A model generated the notes under the pieces. It ran no database searches and had not been told where the DNA came from. It worked only from the letters and a program-made list of their open reading frames with translations. A stretch of DNA of 64,000 nt from Trachythela sp. YZ-2020 (Eukaryota; Cnidaria; Anthozoa; Malacalcyonacea; Clavulariidae). The DNA lies in assembly GCA_016169945.1 (NCBI GenBank), contig JADLSH010000113.1:62001-126000 (forward strand), written 5' to 3'. The position numbers and the translations under genes were made by a program. Of this stretch, positions 22,928 through 34,936 are shown piece after piece (positions within the stretch are counted from its first letter, which is position 1; every line of letters starts with the position of its first letter).

Positions 22928-25591
22928 CTATTGACTAAATGTTATAACGCTCAAAATCCCAGAGTCTCCTGTCATACCAAAATCCATACTTTCAGCAAAC
23001 TCTGCTGCTGTCGTTTCCATATCTAGGAATGGGAGTCCCGTGTCTTCTTGCTTTATCAACCGCGCGTCACTGGGATTACCAAATATATCACTTGGATTCA
23101 CGTGATATAATGAATTGTTTTGCACATTTTGTGTTCTAAAGTTCTCAAAACTATCTCTTCTGTAACCATTGGCATCTAATACACTTCTCTGCAATAGATC
23201 TATATCATCATTGTCTACTCTCATAGGTGACCCTGGACTGGGTAAAAGACCATCCTCAATATTGGGTGAAGATATTTTACGTTGATTTTGGGTGACCGGA
23301 TCATGATAACCATTTAGTAGTTCATTATTATTAAAGGTAGCGGCGCCACCAGTGGGACTTTGTACACATAAACTGTTCTGTACAGCCTCTTGGTAAGAAG
23401 GAAGGTTTGTTGTAGGTGATCTTGGGGCTTTAGGAGAGGAGTTGTTGTTGTAGGGTCTACCACCAGAAGGAAATGGAGAGAAAGTATTCAAGTTTGGAGA
23501 GCTCGACGTCAGTGCGCTCCCAGCAGCTGTACTTGCAGGAAATAATGTATCTAATGCAAATAAAACACAGTCTATTTAGCTAAGAACAGTGGAATTAGAC
23601 AGAGTTAGGACAAAATATAAAGATGCAGTAGGCGTTAACGATGCGAAGAAACACTAGAATATTTCAATGTTTCCTCGAATGTTCCCCCCTCCCCCCTCCC
23701 CCCCGTTTTCCCAACCATTTTTCCGTCTTCGAGAATCATGGCTAAGAAACAATGTTTCCTGGTGTGCTCACCTTCGGGAAACATGGCTAAGAAACAATGT
23801 TTCCTGGTGTGCTCACCTTCGGGAAAGATGGCTAAGAAACAATGTTTCCTGGTGTGCTCACCTTCGGGAAACATGGCTAAGAAACAATGTTTCCTGGTGT
23901 GCTCACCTTCGGGAAACATGGCTAAGAAACAATGTTTCCTGGTTTGCTCACCTTCGGGAAACATGGCTAAGAAACAATGTTTCCTGGTGTGCTCACCTTC
24001 GGGAAACATGGCTAAGAAACAATGTTTCCTGGTGTGCTCACCTTCGGGAAACATGGCTAAGAAACAATGTTTCCTGGTGTGCTCACCTTCGGGAAACATG
24101 GCTAAGAAACAATGTTTCCTGGTGTGCTCACCTTCGGGAAACATGGCTAAGAAACAATGTTTCCTGGTTTGCTCACCTTCGGGAAACATGGCTAAGAAAC
24201 AATGTTTCCTGGTTTGCCCACCTTCGGGAAAACGTTTCCTGGTTTGCCTACGTTCAGGAAACATGGCTAAGAAACAATGTTTCCTGGTTTATCCACGTTG
24301 GGGGAACATGGCTAGAAAACAACGTTTTGCAATAATGTTTCCTATTAGATACCTTTGCGCCATAGTCATCAAAGTAACAGGAAAGATCAGGGGAGTGGGA
24401 GAGTGTTAGATAGTGATAAAACCAGTATATTGACAAACATAAATCTCACCCACCTCCTAGAATCTCCAGCAATTCCGCATTACGACTGTCTAAACTATTC
24501 TGGGATTCAATAATCATCGCCTAGAAACAAAAATATGTTAATTAAAACATGCTTAAACTGTAGATATTTGTATAACGTTTTCCAGGTTGAAAAACTTGTA
24601 GATACTACTTATATATATGCCAATATTTGCAACAGAGTATCATGGCTCTCAGTAACAGCTTACCAGCTCATGTATGTAACAATTATCATTGGAGTACCAG
24701 TGTGATACAGCTGGAAATCTTATCATACCCTGAAAACATGTTTAACTTAATTAACTTTACCTTTTGTAGTTCTTGTGTAATGCCATGATAATTATCCGCC
24801 ATTTCAGACATTTCATCAGCTTCAGGAAAATCAAGACACATAGTGGAAACAGATTTACGTCCTTTTTGAAGTTTGTGTTGTTGTACACTTCCATGATTTA
24901 CTGAGGGGACTGACAGTGACCTGCGGTGTGCAAGGGGTGAAGTACTGCCGACGCTATTTGTTCTTTGATGTGTCTTAAGTAGACCAGGAGTATTACTTGT
25001 TGAAAAACTTGTACTGCGAGGACTTAATCTGCCAGCAACCGCCTCAAAATATGGCGGTGGTGATCGCTCTAGTGATGTTGGCGAGCTCGTGGGAGATCGA
25101 GCATCACCATCAATGATAGCTTGCCAGTTTGTTTCCTGGTCCATATTCATATCACCATGCAGGGATGAAATACCATCATTTTTATTCAACTGTTGGAAAA
25201 ATGCATCATTGTCTATATCTGCCGTAAGCTGCTGGTCTGGTGGGCTAAATAACAGTTCTGCTCGTTGCTGAAGTTTTGGAGGTTGTAATATAATCACTGG
25301 TTTAACAGGCTGTTTAAAGTGAATCACATTGTGTTGTTGTACTGAGTTAAAAACGTTTGGTGTTGATTGTTGCCCATGGTTACAGTTCTTGTTGCAGGTT
25401 AACGCTGAGCAATGTAGCAATGGCATTGCAGAGACCGAGATTTGACATTGTTGAGGGGGTGGTAGGGTTGTAACAGTACTGGATGGGATCTTAGGGTCAC
25501 TTGATTCAGTATTTGTTTGCTGAGGAGTACTGGACACTTGAGGTACTGATAGCTGGTTATACAATTGTTGTTGTTGGTTAGGCTGTTGTGC

Positions 25592-25625
<34 letters not shown>

Positions 25626-28600
25626 GGATTAAGGTTTTGTTGTTGTTGCAGTTGTTGTAGTTGTTGTTGTAATCGTTGCTGCTGTTGGAATTGTTGATGT
25701 TTTAACTGTTGTTGTTGTTGCTGCTGCTGCTGCTGTTGTAAATGTTGTTGTTGCTGTAACTGTTTTTGTTCCTGTTGCAGTTGTTGTTGCTGCTGTTGTT
25801 GTTGTTGTTGCTGCTGGTGTTGTTGTTGATTTTGTTGTTGCTGCTGTTGTTGTTGTTGTATTTGCTTAAGTTGCTGTAAATGTTGTTCTAATTGTTGTTG
25901 CTGTACTTGTATTGATTGTTGTGGTTGTTGTTGTTGAACTTGATTTTGTTGAGGTAGTTGCACATGCTGTTGGTTTTGTTGTGGTTTCAGTTGCTGTTGT
26001 GGGAGAGAAGAGGTTTGAGGTAAAGTTGGGTGATGTAAAGGCTGTTGGTTAGGAAGTAATGTTGTCATCTGACTTGTAGTATCACCATGCACTGGTTTAG
26101 GTTGGAGTGGCTTGCCTTGTTGACTTTTCTTCAAATCTAACTGCTGTAACTGTAACTGTAGATTAAGATATTGTAACTGTTGGATCTTTTGTTGAATTTC
26201 TTCAACACTAATATTTTGCTCGATTTGTAGTAATTTCTCAGCATCATTCAATATTTTACCAGGTCTTATTGAATTCATCAGCGCGACTCCGCCTGGCGCT
26301 GAAGTTGATCGGGTTAAACTTGTTCTGGGTGCAACAGGGACTGGAGTTGTCTGTGTTACGTGGCAACTGCACTAGTGATGGTAGTTGAATTACCCAACCC
26401 TTGCGCAGCGTTAGCAAGCTTCAGACGCTCCATGAGGTTATTCTTGGACCCCGACACAGGCAACCCTCTGCTTTTTAACTCATTCCGTAAGTCAATGACT
26501 CGCATTTCTTCTAATTTCATTGGTTTCTCTGTAGGTGTGTTATCGGCAGGGCTGCTTTTCTGTACAGCTGGTAGCAACGGTAAGAATGTCTGTGGATAAT
26601 TCTGACAGAGCACCTGAAGTTGTAGATATAGTTGTTGTTGTTGTAACAATAATGCATAGGGCGAGTCTGCCGGGAGGGTGGTGTCACTTTTAGGACTACT
26701 TGTCTCCGTATTAGGTGGCCGGTATTCATGATATTTATACTTCTTAAATTTAGCCTTAGATGTCTTCTTCCGGCTCTTAGTATCTTTGAGTTTCATATGA
26801 TTATGTGGGAGAGTTATGTGATTGGTTGGGATTTGCGGGAATGCCTTAAATGGAATGTCACCTGACATAACCTTAGGTGGAGTGGGGAATATGGGGGAGG
26901 ATAACAGCTCAGGGGGTGAACCAATACTTGAGGTGTTATCAGGGGATGGTTGAGGTGAATCATCATTAAAAGACTCTGGTGGGGATAATGCATTAACAAT
27001 GAGGGTTGAATCTTTCGTATCTGAATATTCAACTGCGCCTTCTTTAATTGCATGCCCAACAAACGAACCAGGGTCAAGGATGTTCTTATTAACGAGTTCT
27101 AACGGGCCTGGACGCATGAGCAGTCGCTCATTAAGGTCATCTTGTAGCTTCTTACGCTTCAAACATATTTGTCGTGCTTGTATTGAAGGATCAGCATTTG
27201 AGTCTGAAAGAAAGATGTCATGGTTTGGATCTCTCACATATATACTGTCTGTGAAATACAGGACGACATTTAATGTTAATTTGTGCAAGGGCATATCAAC
27301 AAATAGATTCCTGTCATAGAGCCCTTGTTCCACAATTATTTTCACCCCTTACCCCATCATGGGTCAGTGTATGATTTTTTAAATAAGAAAGGTAGTTTTC
27401 AGTTTGTGATAGACTAATTTGGCTAACACTTGTTTATACCCAATTCACAATTCTGGATAACTCACAGTTTGCAAAAACATAGAATAGAACAAAGGTAACT
27501 AAGCATTAGAATGATCTACAAGAGTGAATAGCTCTTATACATAATTCTAATGCTTAATTACCTTTGTTCTACTCTACATTTTCACAAACTAGAACAATAG
27601 TAACTAGGCATATGAGTCCAAAGTTGTGAATTGGGTAGCAATGATGTAAACAGTGTTAGCCAAATTTGTCTATTGCAGACTTCTTATTATCTGAGATTGT
27701 GGGACAAAATCTATTTGTTGACAGCTCATTATCTAAAACTTTGTCAACAATTTGGGGTATGTACTACCAGATCTTGGTGTATTTCATAATTTGTAAAGGA
27801 GTGTTTTGCTGTGCTACTACTGTACATCATATGAAGCAAAAGATAGCTTGTTTGTTAGCCCTTTATAAACTTGAAGCATCAATACTTATGATGTGAACAA
27901 GCATACAAGTGAGTAACAACAATTCATGAGTACACCAGTGTTTCACTATAAAAGTACACATAGTTTCCTGTCCTACACTACTAACTTCCTGACAAAAGGC
28001 CTTTTCTCAAAATGTTGATGTGTTTTTAGTCTTTTTCAGGTACTTCAGACCATGGTAGCTTTATATTGTAAAACACTACCTATACTGGACCCCCATGCCA
28101 CGATAGAGCCATATAGGATATATTCAATTTAGTACTAACAGTGTTAATAATACAGCTTTCCTCTGCAGACATATAAATTATGACATACTGTGTTGGTACA
28201 GTTATACACAAATTAAAACATTTCTAATTTTAAAACATCCTAATAATTTATAAACAAAATTACGAGATATTTCCTTCACGGCTTCAGCTAGAATCTTATT
28301 GTTCATTTCTAAATATTTATAGCCTCGTCTTTGTAATTACCCACATATTATTATAATAATCATAATGGAAAAACCGTTTGTTGTGTACCTTATATAAATA
28401 GTACAAGCCGCAAAACGAAACAATAACATTATGTATTGTATAATACAAAACATTATATTCTTGATAGACAGATATAATATGAAGCAAAAGATAGCTGAGT
28501 AAATTGTTGAATAGTTTATTAACGCAGACAACAATTTTTGTACTTTTGTATATTAAATTATGCTGTTTATATAGACTTCTGTATACAAAATTTGGTCGTG

Positions 28601-29470
28601 ATTTAATTTCAAAGAAAGCCCATAATATATATATTTGTGTAGGGAAAATGGTCTACTTTTAACCACAAATAACCTGAAATAATTCACAATTGTATAGTAT
28701 AAATATCAGCGCAGTATAATATCTAAATATTAACTTGCTTTCGGGGTAATAATGTACAAAATAGTTTGACAGTCTTTGTTATTATTCAATAATACCCTAC
28801 CTTCAAGTATATGTCTTTGTATTAATTGACTTCTCTCTGGTCGTACACGGATTTTTCTTTGCAAAATATCGCTTTTCTAGTGGAACAAATATAAAACTAC
28901 AGTTTACTGCAAAAGTACTTGACGGCAAATGAAAGTATACCGTTAAATGATGAAAGATACCTCGCGGTAAACAACTTTGTCTGTCTACGCTGGTTTAAAC
29001 AATAAACTCTATTTTTAATAGCTGCTATTTCCCTTAAAAAGTTGGCCATTATTAAAGTATAAAGTTTGATAGAGTACCCTTGCTCTCTCAAGTCTTGACT
29101 TCTGTTGCAGAATAATAGGCGCTGCAGACACGGCTAAAAACACAACAAATCATAAGTAAAGTGATATGCTCGTGACAAAACAGTTGTCGTTGTATATAGT
29201 GAAATTGATCGAGAAAACGTATGGACAGCTAACCTGGCATAATTCCTTGATTAACCAGCTCTTCTCGTGGCCTACGAAACTGAAGCCGACGAGCCAAAAC
29301 TAAGGATAAAATATATAGAAAGGAAATCATTATATACTGTCCTTTATGCGCAGTAAGTCGGGGTTAAGTAGACTGTAATCCGTCATACCTTCGCTGTTTT
29401 TTTGCAGTTGTTCATGACTCAAACTCTGAGTGAAAACCAAATTTTCTGTAGAGTTAGCATTCTGTTCCAT
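22928..29470 (-). CDS. MRTF: Myocardin-related transcription factor (MRTF/MAL)
   Basis: SRF co-activator controlled by G-actin: actin on the RPEL motifs keeps it cytoplasmic, and release lets it enter the nucleus and drive cytoskeletal genes. Eight coding exons: 29389-29470, 29234-29299, 29078-29133, 28801-28876, 26394-27203, 24761-26340, 24454-24520 and 22928-23550; 1,119 residues. Three RPEL motifs near the N-terminus: FRRPREELVNQGIMP, VRPERSQLIQRHIL, and MRPGPLELVNKNIL. Then the basic B1 segment (AKFKKYKYHEYRPP), a short Q-rich stretch (LLLQQQQLYLQLQVL), and a SAP domain (MRVIDLRNELKSRGLPVSG). Next an LZ-like segment (EEIQQKIQQLQYLNLQ), a very long polyQ tract, PPYFEAV/PSYQEAV motifs and an acidic C-terminus. 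Exons 5 and 6 are joined by an inferred 53-nt intron (26341-26393) that restores phase. An upstream in-frame Met at 29524 is an alternative start. Confidence 0.92.
23728..24320. repeat. 45-bp minisatellite, ~12 copies, MRTF intron 7
   Basis: Highly uniform 45-bp units containing aagaaacaatgtttcctgg and gctcaccttcgggaaac. Because 45 is a multiple of 3 and the unit lacks stops in several frames, ORFs of about 210-220 codons appear on both strands; these have no protein-like features. Diverged units occur at 22740-22860 after the MRTF stop. Confidence 0.95.
25590..25990 (-). repeat. CAG/CAA polyglutamine tract inside MRTF exon 6
   Basis: About 130 codons dominated by CAA and CAG (seen as ttg/ctg on the + strand), broken by single Leu, His, Asn and Lys codons. 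The CAA/CAG mixture keeps it from being a pure expandable CAG run. Confidence 0.9.
27412..27670. mobile_element. Inverted-repeat element (MITE), MRTF intron 4
   Basis: Ends aatttggctaacact and agtgttagccaaatt are complementary. Inner arms cccaattcacaa / ttgtgaattggg and gaacaaaggtaactaagcat / atgcttaattacctttgttc also pair, giving a 259-bp foldback with no ORF. Confidence 0.75.
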
Positions 29471-32075
29471 ATCTACAAGCCAGAAGATATAAGGAAAGTG
29501 TAAAAGGAGCCACAATACGGGCAACAGAAGTGAAAGATTTCCGGCCTACATGGCTGGATGCACTTCCATATATATTTTTTTCAGCAAATGGCGCACTGCG
29601 ACCTAGTCACCAAACCTTTGTTATTCTCTTTAAGAGCTTTAAAATGACGTCATTTGCACGAATAACATGGTATATATATATAATATACAATGACCAGTAA
29701 TTATAATAACTCTCTGGTAACAACTTACGTATTGATGATTATATATGGACTATATATTGGTAATCCAATATTATATACAGTTTATTAATGATTCTTCATA
29801 TACAAATATTTAAAAGTATAATGCATAAACCAGAATGCGATCTCTGTTTACATACGTGGCATGTTATAATATACATCAGTGGGTATCGATAACTTATTGA
29901 TGACTAGGTAATCAGGGTAATCCCAGCTCAGACAAATGATTGTAAATTTTCATATATTTATTATTGATTGATAGGAATATTTGTGCGTACGTAATTATGT
30001 TGGTTAACACCAATTGTTCGCTCATTTTTGGACAGAGAGGGATTTAATCATTTTAGATTACGCGTCTGCAAATCCGCTTAGGAATCAACTGCCAACATTT
30101 TTTTCTGGCATGATCCTACGCATAAAAGTAATCACTGGATTCAGAATACCAGAATAACATGTTAATTACAATATCAGAGAAACTTTATTAATGAGGCAAC
30201 CAGATGGTGTTAGTCGGCCTATGAAATGGTCACGTTAATGGTGGGTTTGGACAGGGCAGCACAACGTAGTCAACTCTAAAATAAAAGACAGAATGACTAT
30301 ATATACTGACCTTATGTTCGGTGGCAAATACATGTAATGGAATAATAATTGTAATACGTTCGCAATAGTAATTGTTAATACATTTGAAGTTAACCACCAT
30401 TCACTTGACCACTTATATAAAACACTTAACTAGAATCCACCTATACTTGAAGCAAGCTTAAGCAATATCACAAATGAAAGGGATAAGTCATTTTGATAAA
30501 ATATAGAGATGAACGAGCGTAGTGGGAAGATATTATGGACTTGTCACCCTTGTGTTTAGGAGATGTTAGCCTGTTTTGGTAATCCGGTTGAGGTAACGGT
30601 AGGAAATAAGTTCTTTTTGTGCAGTATATTTTTACTTTTCACATATTTATACAGTTGCACGTTACTGTCTTTTTAAAATACACATTCATTGAAACTCGAA
30701 AACCAGACGAGGGAAGTAAAAGTCATCGTATATATAATTTACAAACAACAAGGTGTGGTATACGTAGTTTCGAGAAGTAATCTCAAGGGAAATGATTAAC
30801 GAGAGGTCAAAAGGCCAAAAAGCGATATCGATATTATATTAAAATCTGTCTAAGATATTGCCCACTTACAGTATAGGAGTATAAAATACAAAACACAATT
30901 TTTAAAACGTTTCAGTGTTTCTACTCGTAGGACTTTAGATCACATTCAAAATATTACAAAATATCAAAATCAAGCTTTAAATAAATAATGGTGTTCTTTA
31001 TAGACCTTTATAATTGAAACCAGACTGTATAACCCTCTGAAAACTTCATTGTTTTTCGAAGAGAATATGTTTGTGAGACGAACTCAAACGAAATGTTTCA
31101 TAATTTCACCCTGGCATATGCCATAAGTTTCGGTGTAGTACATGAGTCTTGCACTAAACACTGTCACTGGCCAATACCAATGTAAAACTGTACAATATTA
31201 TACCTCACGTGAGGGGGGCCGGGTACCCTCGAATTAAAAGAAGTTGTTTATTTTAAACCGCCGTATCTAAAATCAACATGTAACCTAATATATATCAACA
31301 AAGTTTCGTTCAAAATTCCTGGATTGATTAATTTTGCATGCAGGCAACAACTGCAGACTTGGTCCGGAGCCGCTCCCCAAGACTTTTTTCAGGGAAACCT
31401 TTTAATGCCCCCGGAAAGTGCTTCATATGGAAACGTAATACAATTGGTACCATTTTGTGTCCCTGACTTGCCTCCGATGTGGCCTGGTAAACTGTTTGTG
31501 CCCCTGCGACAATGTACATGCGAATGGCATATCAAAGAAATGAAACTTTGTATGCAAGATGGAACACGAGCAAGACGAAAAAACAAACCCAATGCGGCTG
31601 TAGCAAGATGCTGCAAAGTTGTCTTGTAAGCAGTATGCCATGGAAAGGTTAACTGTTTGGTTAAATGGCATTTTGCAATTAAGAATAGCTTTCTACCAAG
31701 GTTGAAGTACCCACACGTCACAGCTTATTGAAATCATTTTTGATTGAAATTTATAATACCATTAATTACTCATCAATCATGCATTGGCGAGAACATTCAG
31801 TTATCAGATGGTCACAGAGTTATCTAATGAAGCATTTACTTAAAGTTTCACAATTCACCATTGTGGAAACTAAATACAGGTTAATACAAACGAACGCGCA
31901 ATTAATGCAAATATCTCTTCATATTAAAGAGCGCGAGTTTTCACCGCGATAATGTCATAATGCGTGCTCCAGTTAACCGGTATAGTTATTAAAGCGTAAA
32001 TTTATTCGTAGTTCAGGCCATCATATACTACCTATTTATACATATACACAATATTATGTGATAATTTACGAATAC

Positions 32076-32250
32076 CTTCAAGATCAGCAGATATCTTTTG
32101 ACGTTTTGAGACGTTTTCAAAGTTGTTGTGAAAAATCAAGCAAGCTTTCACAGTTTTGCCCATGTCCTGAAGCTGGTTCGAGTCCAATTCCTCAGTCTCG
32201 TTAGGTAACATCTGCGTGAACCAAGAACTGAATACTTGGGAACACAAATC
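32076..32250 (-). CDS. Possible orphan exon (alternative upstream MRTF exon?)
   Basis: A 175-bp open segment bounded by a good acceptor (cctag before 32250) and donor (gaag/gtattcg at 32076), encoding DLCSQVFSSWFTQML and, later, KACLIFHNNFENVSKRQK. The product is not recognised. It enters at phase 0 and leaves at phase 1, which is the phase accepted by MRTF exon 2 (29299), and it is on the same strand 2.6 kb upstream of the MRTF start. It could be an alternative 5' exon of MRTF, an exon of an unseen gene, or chance. Confidence 0.3.
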
Positions 32251-32935
32251 CTAGGCCTTTGATATTTAAGACAATCGTCAGCACATCATTGTTGTTAAAT
32301 ATATAAAATATATATTATTTAGTCCAACATTTTGTGATGAATCATGAAAGCGGAGTTTCTATGTCTGTGATTAAATTTAACTGCCAACTGACAAACAAAA
32401 GTGGTATTAAATTACAATGTCGAACCATAAAAAATGTCAAAGGTTACCGAGTGTTTTCCTTCTTGTCTGGCCTGATTAGGATGGTCAAATTTTGTGCTGA
32501 CGTACTAGCAATGTCAATGGTTTTAATTATAATTTAACTTTGCAGGAGAGAACAAATTATGAACAACTTTTTAGTGGCATAAAACACTGATCTACAACAC
32601 TAAATTAAATACCAATGTTCTGTCTTAACATGCACATTTCTATACCGACATACCCAGGCTCTGTCTGTTCCGTTTTGGAGTAAAAATAATATTTAGTAAT
32701 CATGTGAAGATTGATTAAAAATAAACCATGTTTTATACAGGAAGTTGGAACCATACCAAACGTTCATGGTGCTAGTTGAACTTGCTTTTGGTAAAATGTC
32801 TTCTTTATAGATGTAACTACCTGAAAATATAGGAAAAACTTCGACGTTTCGAGTGAAGGTCCTTCGATTGGAAATGACATCTTGAACATATGGACACTCG
32901 TCCATATGGATAGATAAACCATTGAAGTACTTCAC

Positions 32936-33294
32936 TAGAATACTTCATCTTATATAGATGAAATGTTTATCCATCCAGCCCATTTATGGCAGATCAGTGG
33001 CTCACTGAACTCTATAGTAATACTGGATCTTAAGATCAAAGTCCATCACATCAGTACTTCATCTTATATAGATGAAATAGTTCATTCATCCAGTCAATTT
33101 GATTTAGATCAGCAGTCCATTGATCTGCATTAAATGATAAACCATTTCATCAGAGTGAAATATTTCTATCCAGTATTACTATAAGGTTCAGTGAGACATT
33201 AAATTGGATGGATATTAACAGAGTTCTGTGAGCCACTGATCTTAGTTACTGGATGGATATACTATTTCATCTATATAAAATGAAGTACTTTTGA
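32936..33294. mobile_element. Foldback element between MRTF and DCUN1D3
   Basis: tacttcatcttatatagatg occurs near 32941 and again near 33055; the inverse catctatataaaatgaagta lies at 33269-33288. All are associated with atccatccag or its complement. A related single copy lies at 40125-40165 (tacttcatattatataaatg). Confidence 0.6.
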
Positions 33295-33679
33295 GAACCA
33301 TATTTCTGACAAGTGTATAATAGTAAAACAATACCACTCTGTATAATGCAAACTTTTTAATCTGTGTCAAATTTGAATGACAAAATTACCATTTTCCACT
33401 ACAAAATTATATCATTATTTTCAATGAATTATGCTAACTTCATACATTGCAGCTTGTCATGCCAATGTACTTTAGTTAATGATATTTGAAAATATGCAAT
33501 AAACATATCTGATGACATCACTGACCAAAAATAGTCATCACTAACATTTGGCGAAACCTAAAATCATCCCGACAAACTGCAATGTGTATGTATACTTTAA
33601 TAATAATATAAAATATTGTGTCTCAGATGACTTAATTATTTCTCAATATATGATAACTATGTATAATTATTTGTCTGAA

Positions 33680-34471
33680 TTATTCGGCTATCTCGGCATT
33701 TCCATTTGAAGTCTTGTGCCTCTGTGCTTCAACAAAATCATCGAATAAACTAGGCCATGCTTCAGACTCATCATAATTACAAAAGTCAGGTTTTATTGAC
33801 TCAGCCATATGTAAGAACATGTTCCATGTGTCTCGGGGTATAACCTTAACCCCTCTTTCCTCTATATATTCATACCATTTGTCCATATATTCTGGGGCAT
33901 GTTCACCAAAAACAAGCTTCCATAAAGGTATAGCCATGTTTATTGGTAGGCTACGCTGTCCTTCGTCCACATCCAACCCAAATCCAAAGGTAAATTTATA
34001 AAGCTCGCGAAATTCTTCATTGTTCTGTCTAACTTCTTTTTCAATGTCGGCCATTTTGTGTTTAATTGAATTCACATTATCGACTTTCAATAATTTACAC
34101 CCGTCAACGAATTCTTCTCTAGTAAAACGGCACATTTTAGAAGCGTTAAATTTCCAAGCTAACACTAGAACAATAAATTCTGTCGGGTTAACCCCAAGAT
34201 CTTGGCAAAATCGTTCCATTCCATTGACTAAAATAGCGTCTTCGCTTTCGTCTCTGTATTTCTGAAACATGGCTTCAATTTTCGTTTCGTCGTAGTCAGA
34301 TTTCATCATATAAGATCGAGGTATCTCTACAACTTTGAGTGTATCTGTGTGTAAGGTTTTCTGGGTAGGTTCGTATACATCGGTCTGAGGCCCAGCGACA
34401 GAATGAGTTGTCGATTTCAATGTTGTATTTACATTTTCGTGTGCCGAACACATCGACAAACATTTCCCCAT
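33680..34471 (-). CDS. DCUN1D3: DCUN1D3-like cullin neddylation regulator
   Basis: DCN1-like proteins bind the cullin WHB domain and the NEDD8 E2 to control cullin neddylation. The DCUN1D3 type is myristoylated, sits at membranes and can hold cullins there. Single coding exon, 263 residues. The start at 34471 gives MGKCLSMCSA, a Gly-2 N-myristoylation signal with nearby Cys residues, typical of DCUN1D3; an in-frame Met 7 codons upstream would abolish it and is rejected. The PONY/Dcn1 domain fills about residues 75-255: MFQKYRDESEDAILVNGM, FTREEFVDGCKLL, LPINMAIPLWKLVF, APEYMDKWYEYIEE, VIPRDTWNMFLHMAE and EAWPSLFDDFVE. It lies 465 bp downstream of the TAB1 stop on the same strand. Confidence 0.93.
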   Translation of the reverse strand: MGKCLSMCSAHENVNTTLKSTTHSVAGPQTDVYEPTQKTLHTDTLKVVEIPRSYMMKSDYDETKIEAMFQKYRDESEDAILVNGMERFCQDLGVNPTEFIVLVLAWKFNASKMCRFTREEFVDGCKLLKVDNVNSIKHKMADIEKEVRQNNEEFRELYKFTFGFGLDVDEGQRSLPINMAIPLWKLVFGEHAPEYMDKWYEYIEERGVKVIPRDTWNMFLHMAESIKPDFCNYDESEAWPSLFDDFVEAQRHKTSNGNAEIAE

Positions 34472-34936
34472 AATTCGCACTGAAATATTCACAAAACTAA
34501 GCGAATACTACTTCTACATTAAACCGTAGATTAAACCAAAGCTAGAACGAAAATTTTGTGGCGAAACATACGTTTTTCATGTCAGAAGACTCAGAACAAA
34601 GCCAGGATATTTGAGTCTTCCGGAGCTATCAAACAAAAGTAGGAATATGACGTAATATATTCCTCTTTTGATGAATAATTTATTCAAAATAATTTATTGA
34701 ATATTTAATGCGGAAGTGCTATATTATTATATCATCGATAATCAAAGACATTAATTATCCAAGAAATATAGCCTGTGATTCACCTTGATGAAAACATTCG
34801 TATTAAATACATGAATGATATTTGGTGAGAAAAATGAACTTAAAGCTTATATAATCAACAGGATTTTGTATCTGATACACAAACTCCTTCACGGTCATGA
34901 TTTCCTTTGCGTTTTAGCCTTTTTCGGTGCTATATA

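Larger units (their letters stand above)
29471..33679. other. Gene-poor interval upstream of MRTF
   Basis: 4.2 kb between the MRTF start and the DCUN1D3 stop. Apart from one possible exon (32076-32250) and an inverted-repeat element (32936-33294), I see only AT-rich sequence. ORFs at 31324-31721 on both strands are short, overlap each other, lack splice context and resemble nothing I know. Confidence 0.6.

Noticed and set aside
23667..24409. Long ORFs (over 200 codons) on both strands in the 45-bp satellite
   Set aside because: They are open in overlapping frames only because the repeat period is a multiple of three; no domain, no splice context, and they lie in an MRTF intron.
27412..27670. 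Possible microRNA or structured ncRNA hairpin
   Set aside because: Arms are too long with nested inverted repeats at the ends, which fits a MITE; no independent evidence of transcription.
31324..31721. Overlapping ORFs of 60-110 codons on both strands
   Set aside because: No recognised domain, no clear splice sites, and mutually overlapping; probably chance.
32693..32935. Minus-strand ORF near the foldback element
   Set aside because: Part is bounded by a weak acceptor, but it runs into repeat sequence and shows no family resemblance.
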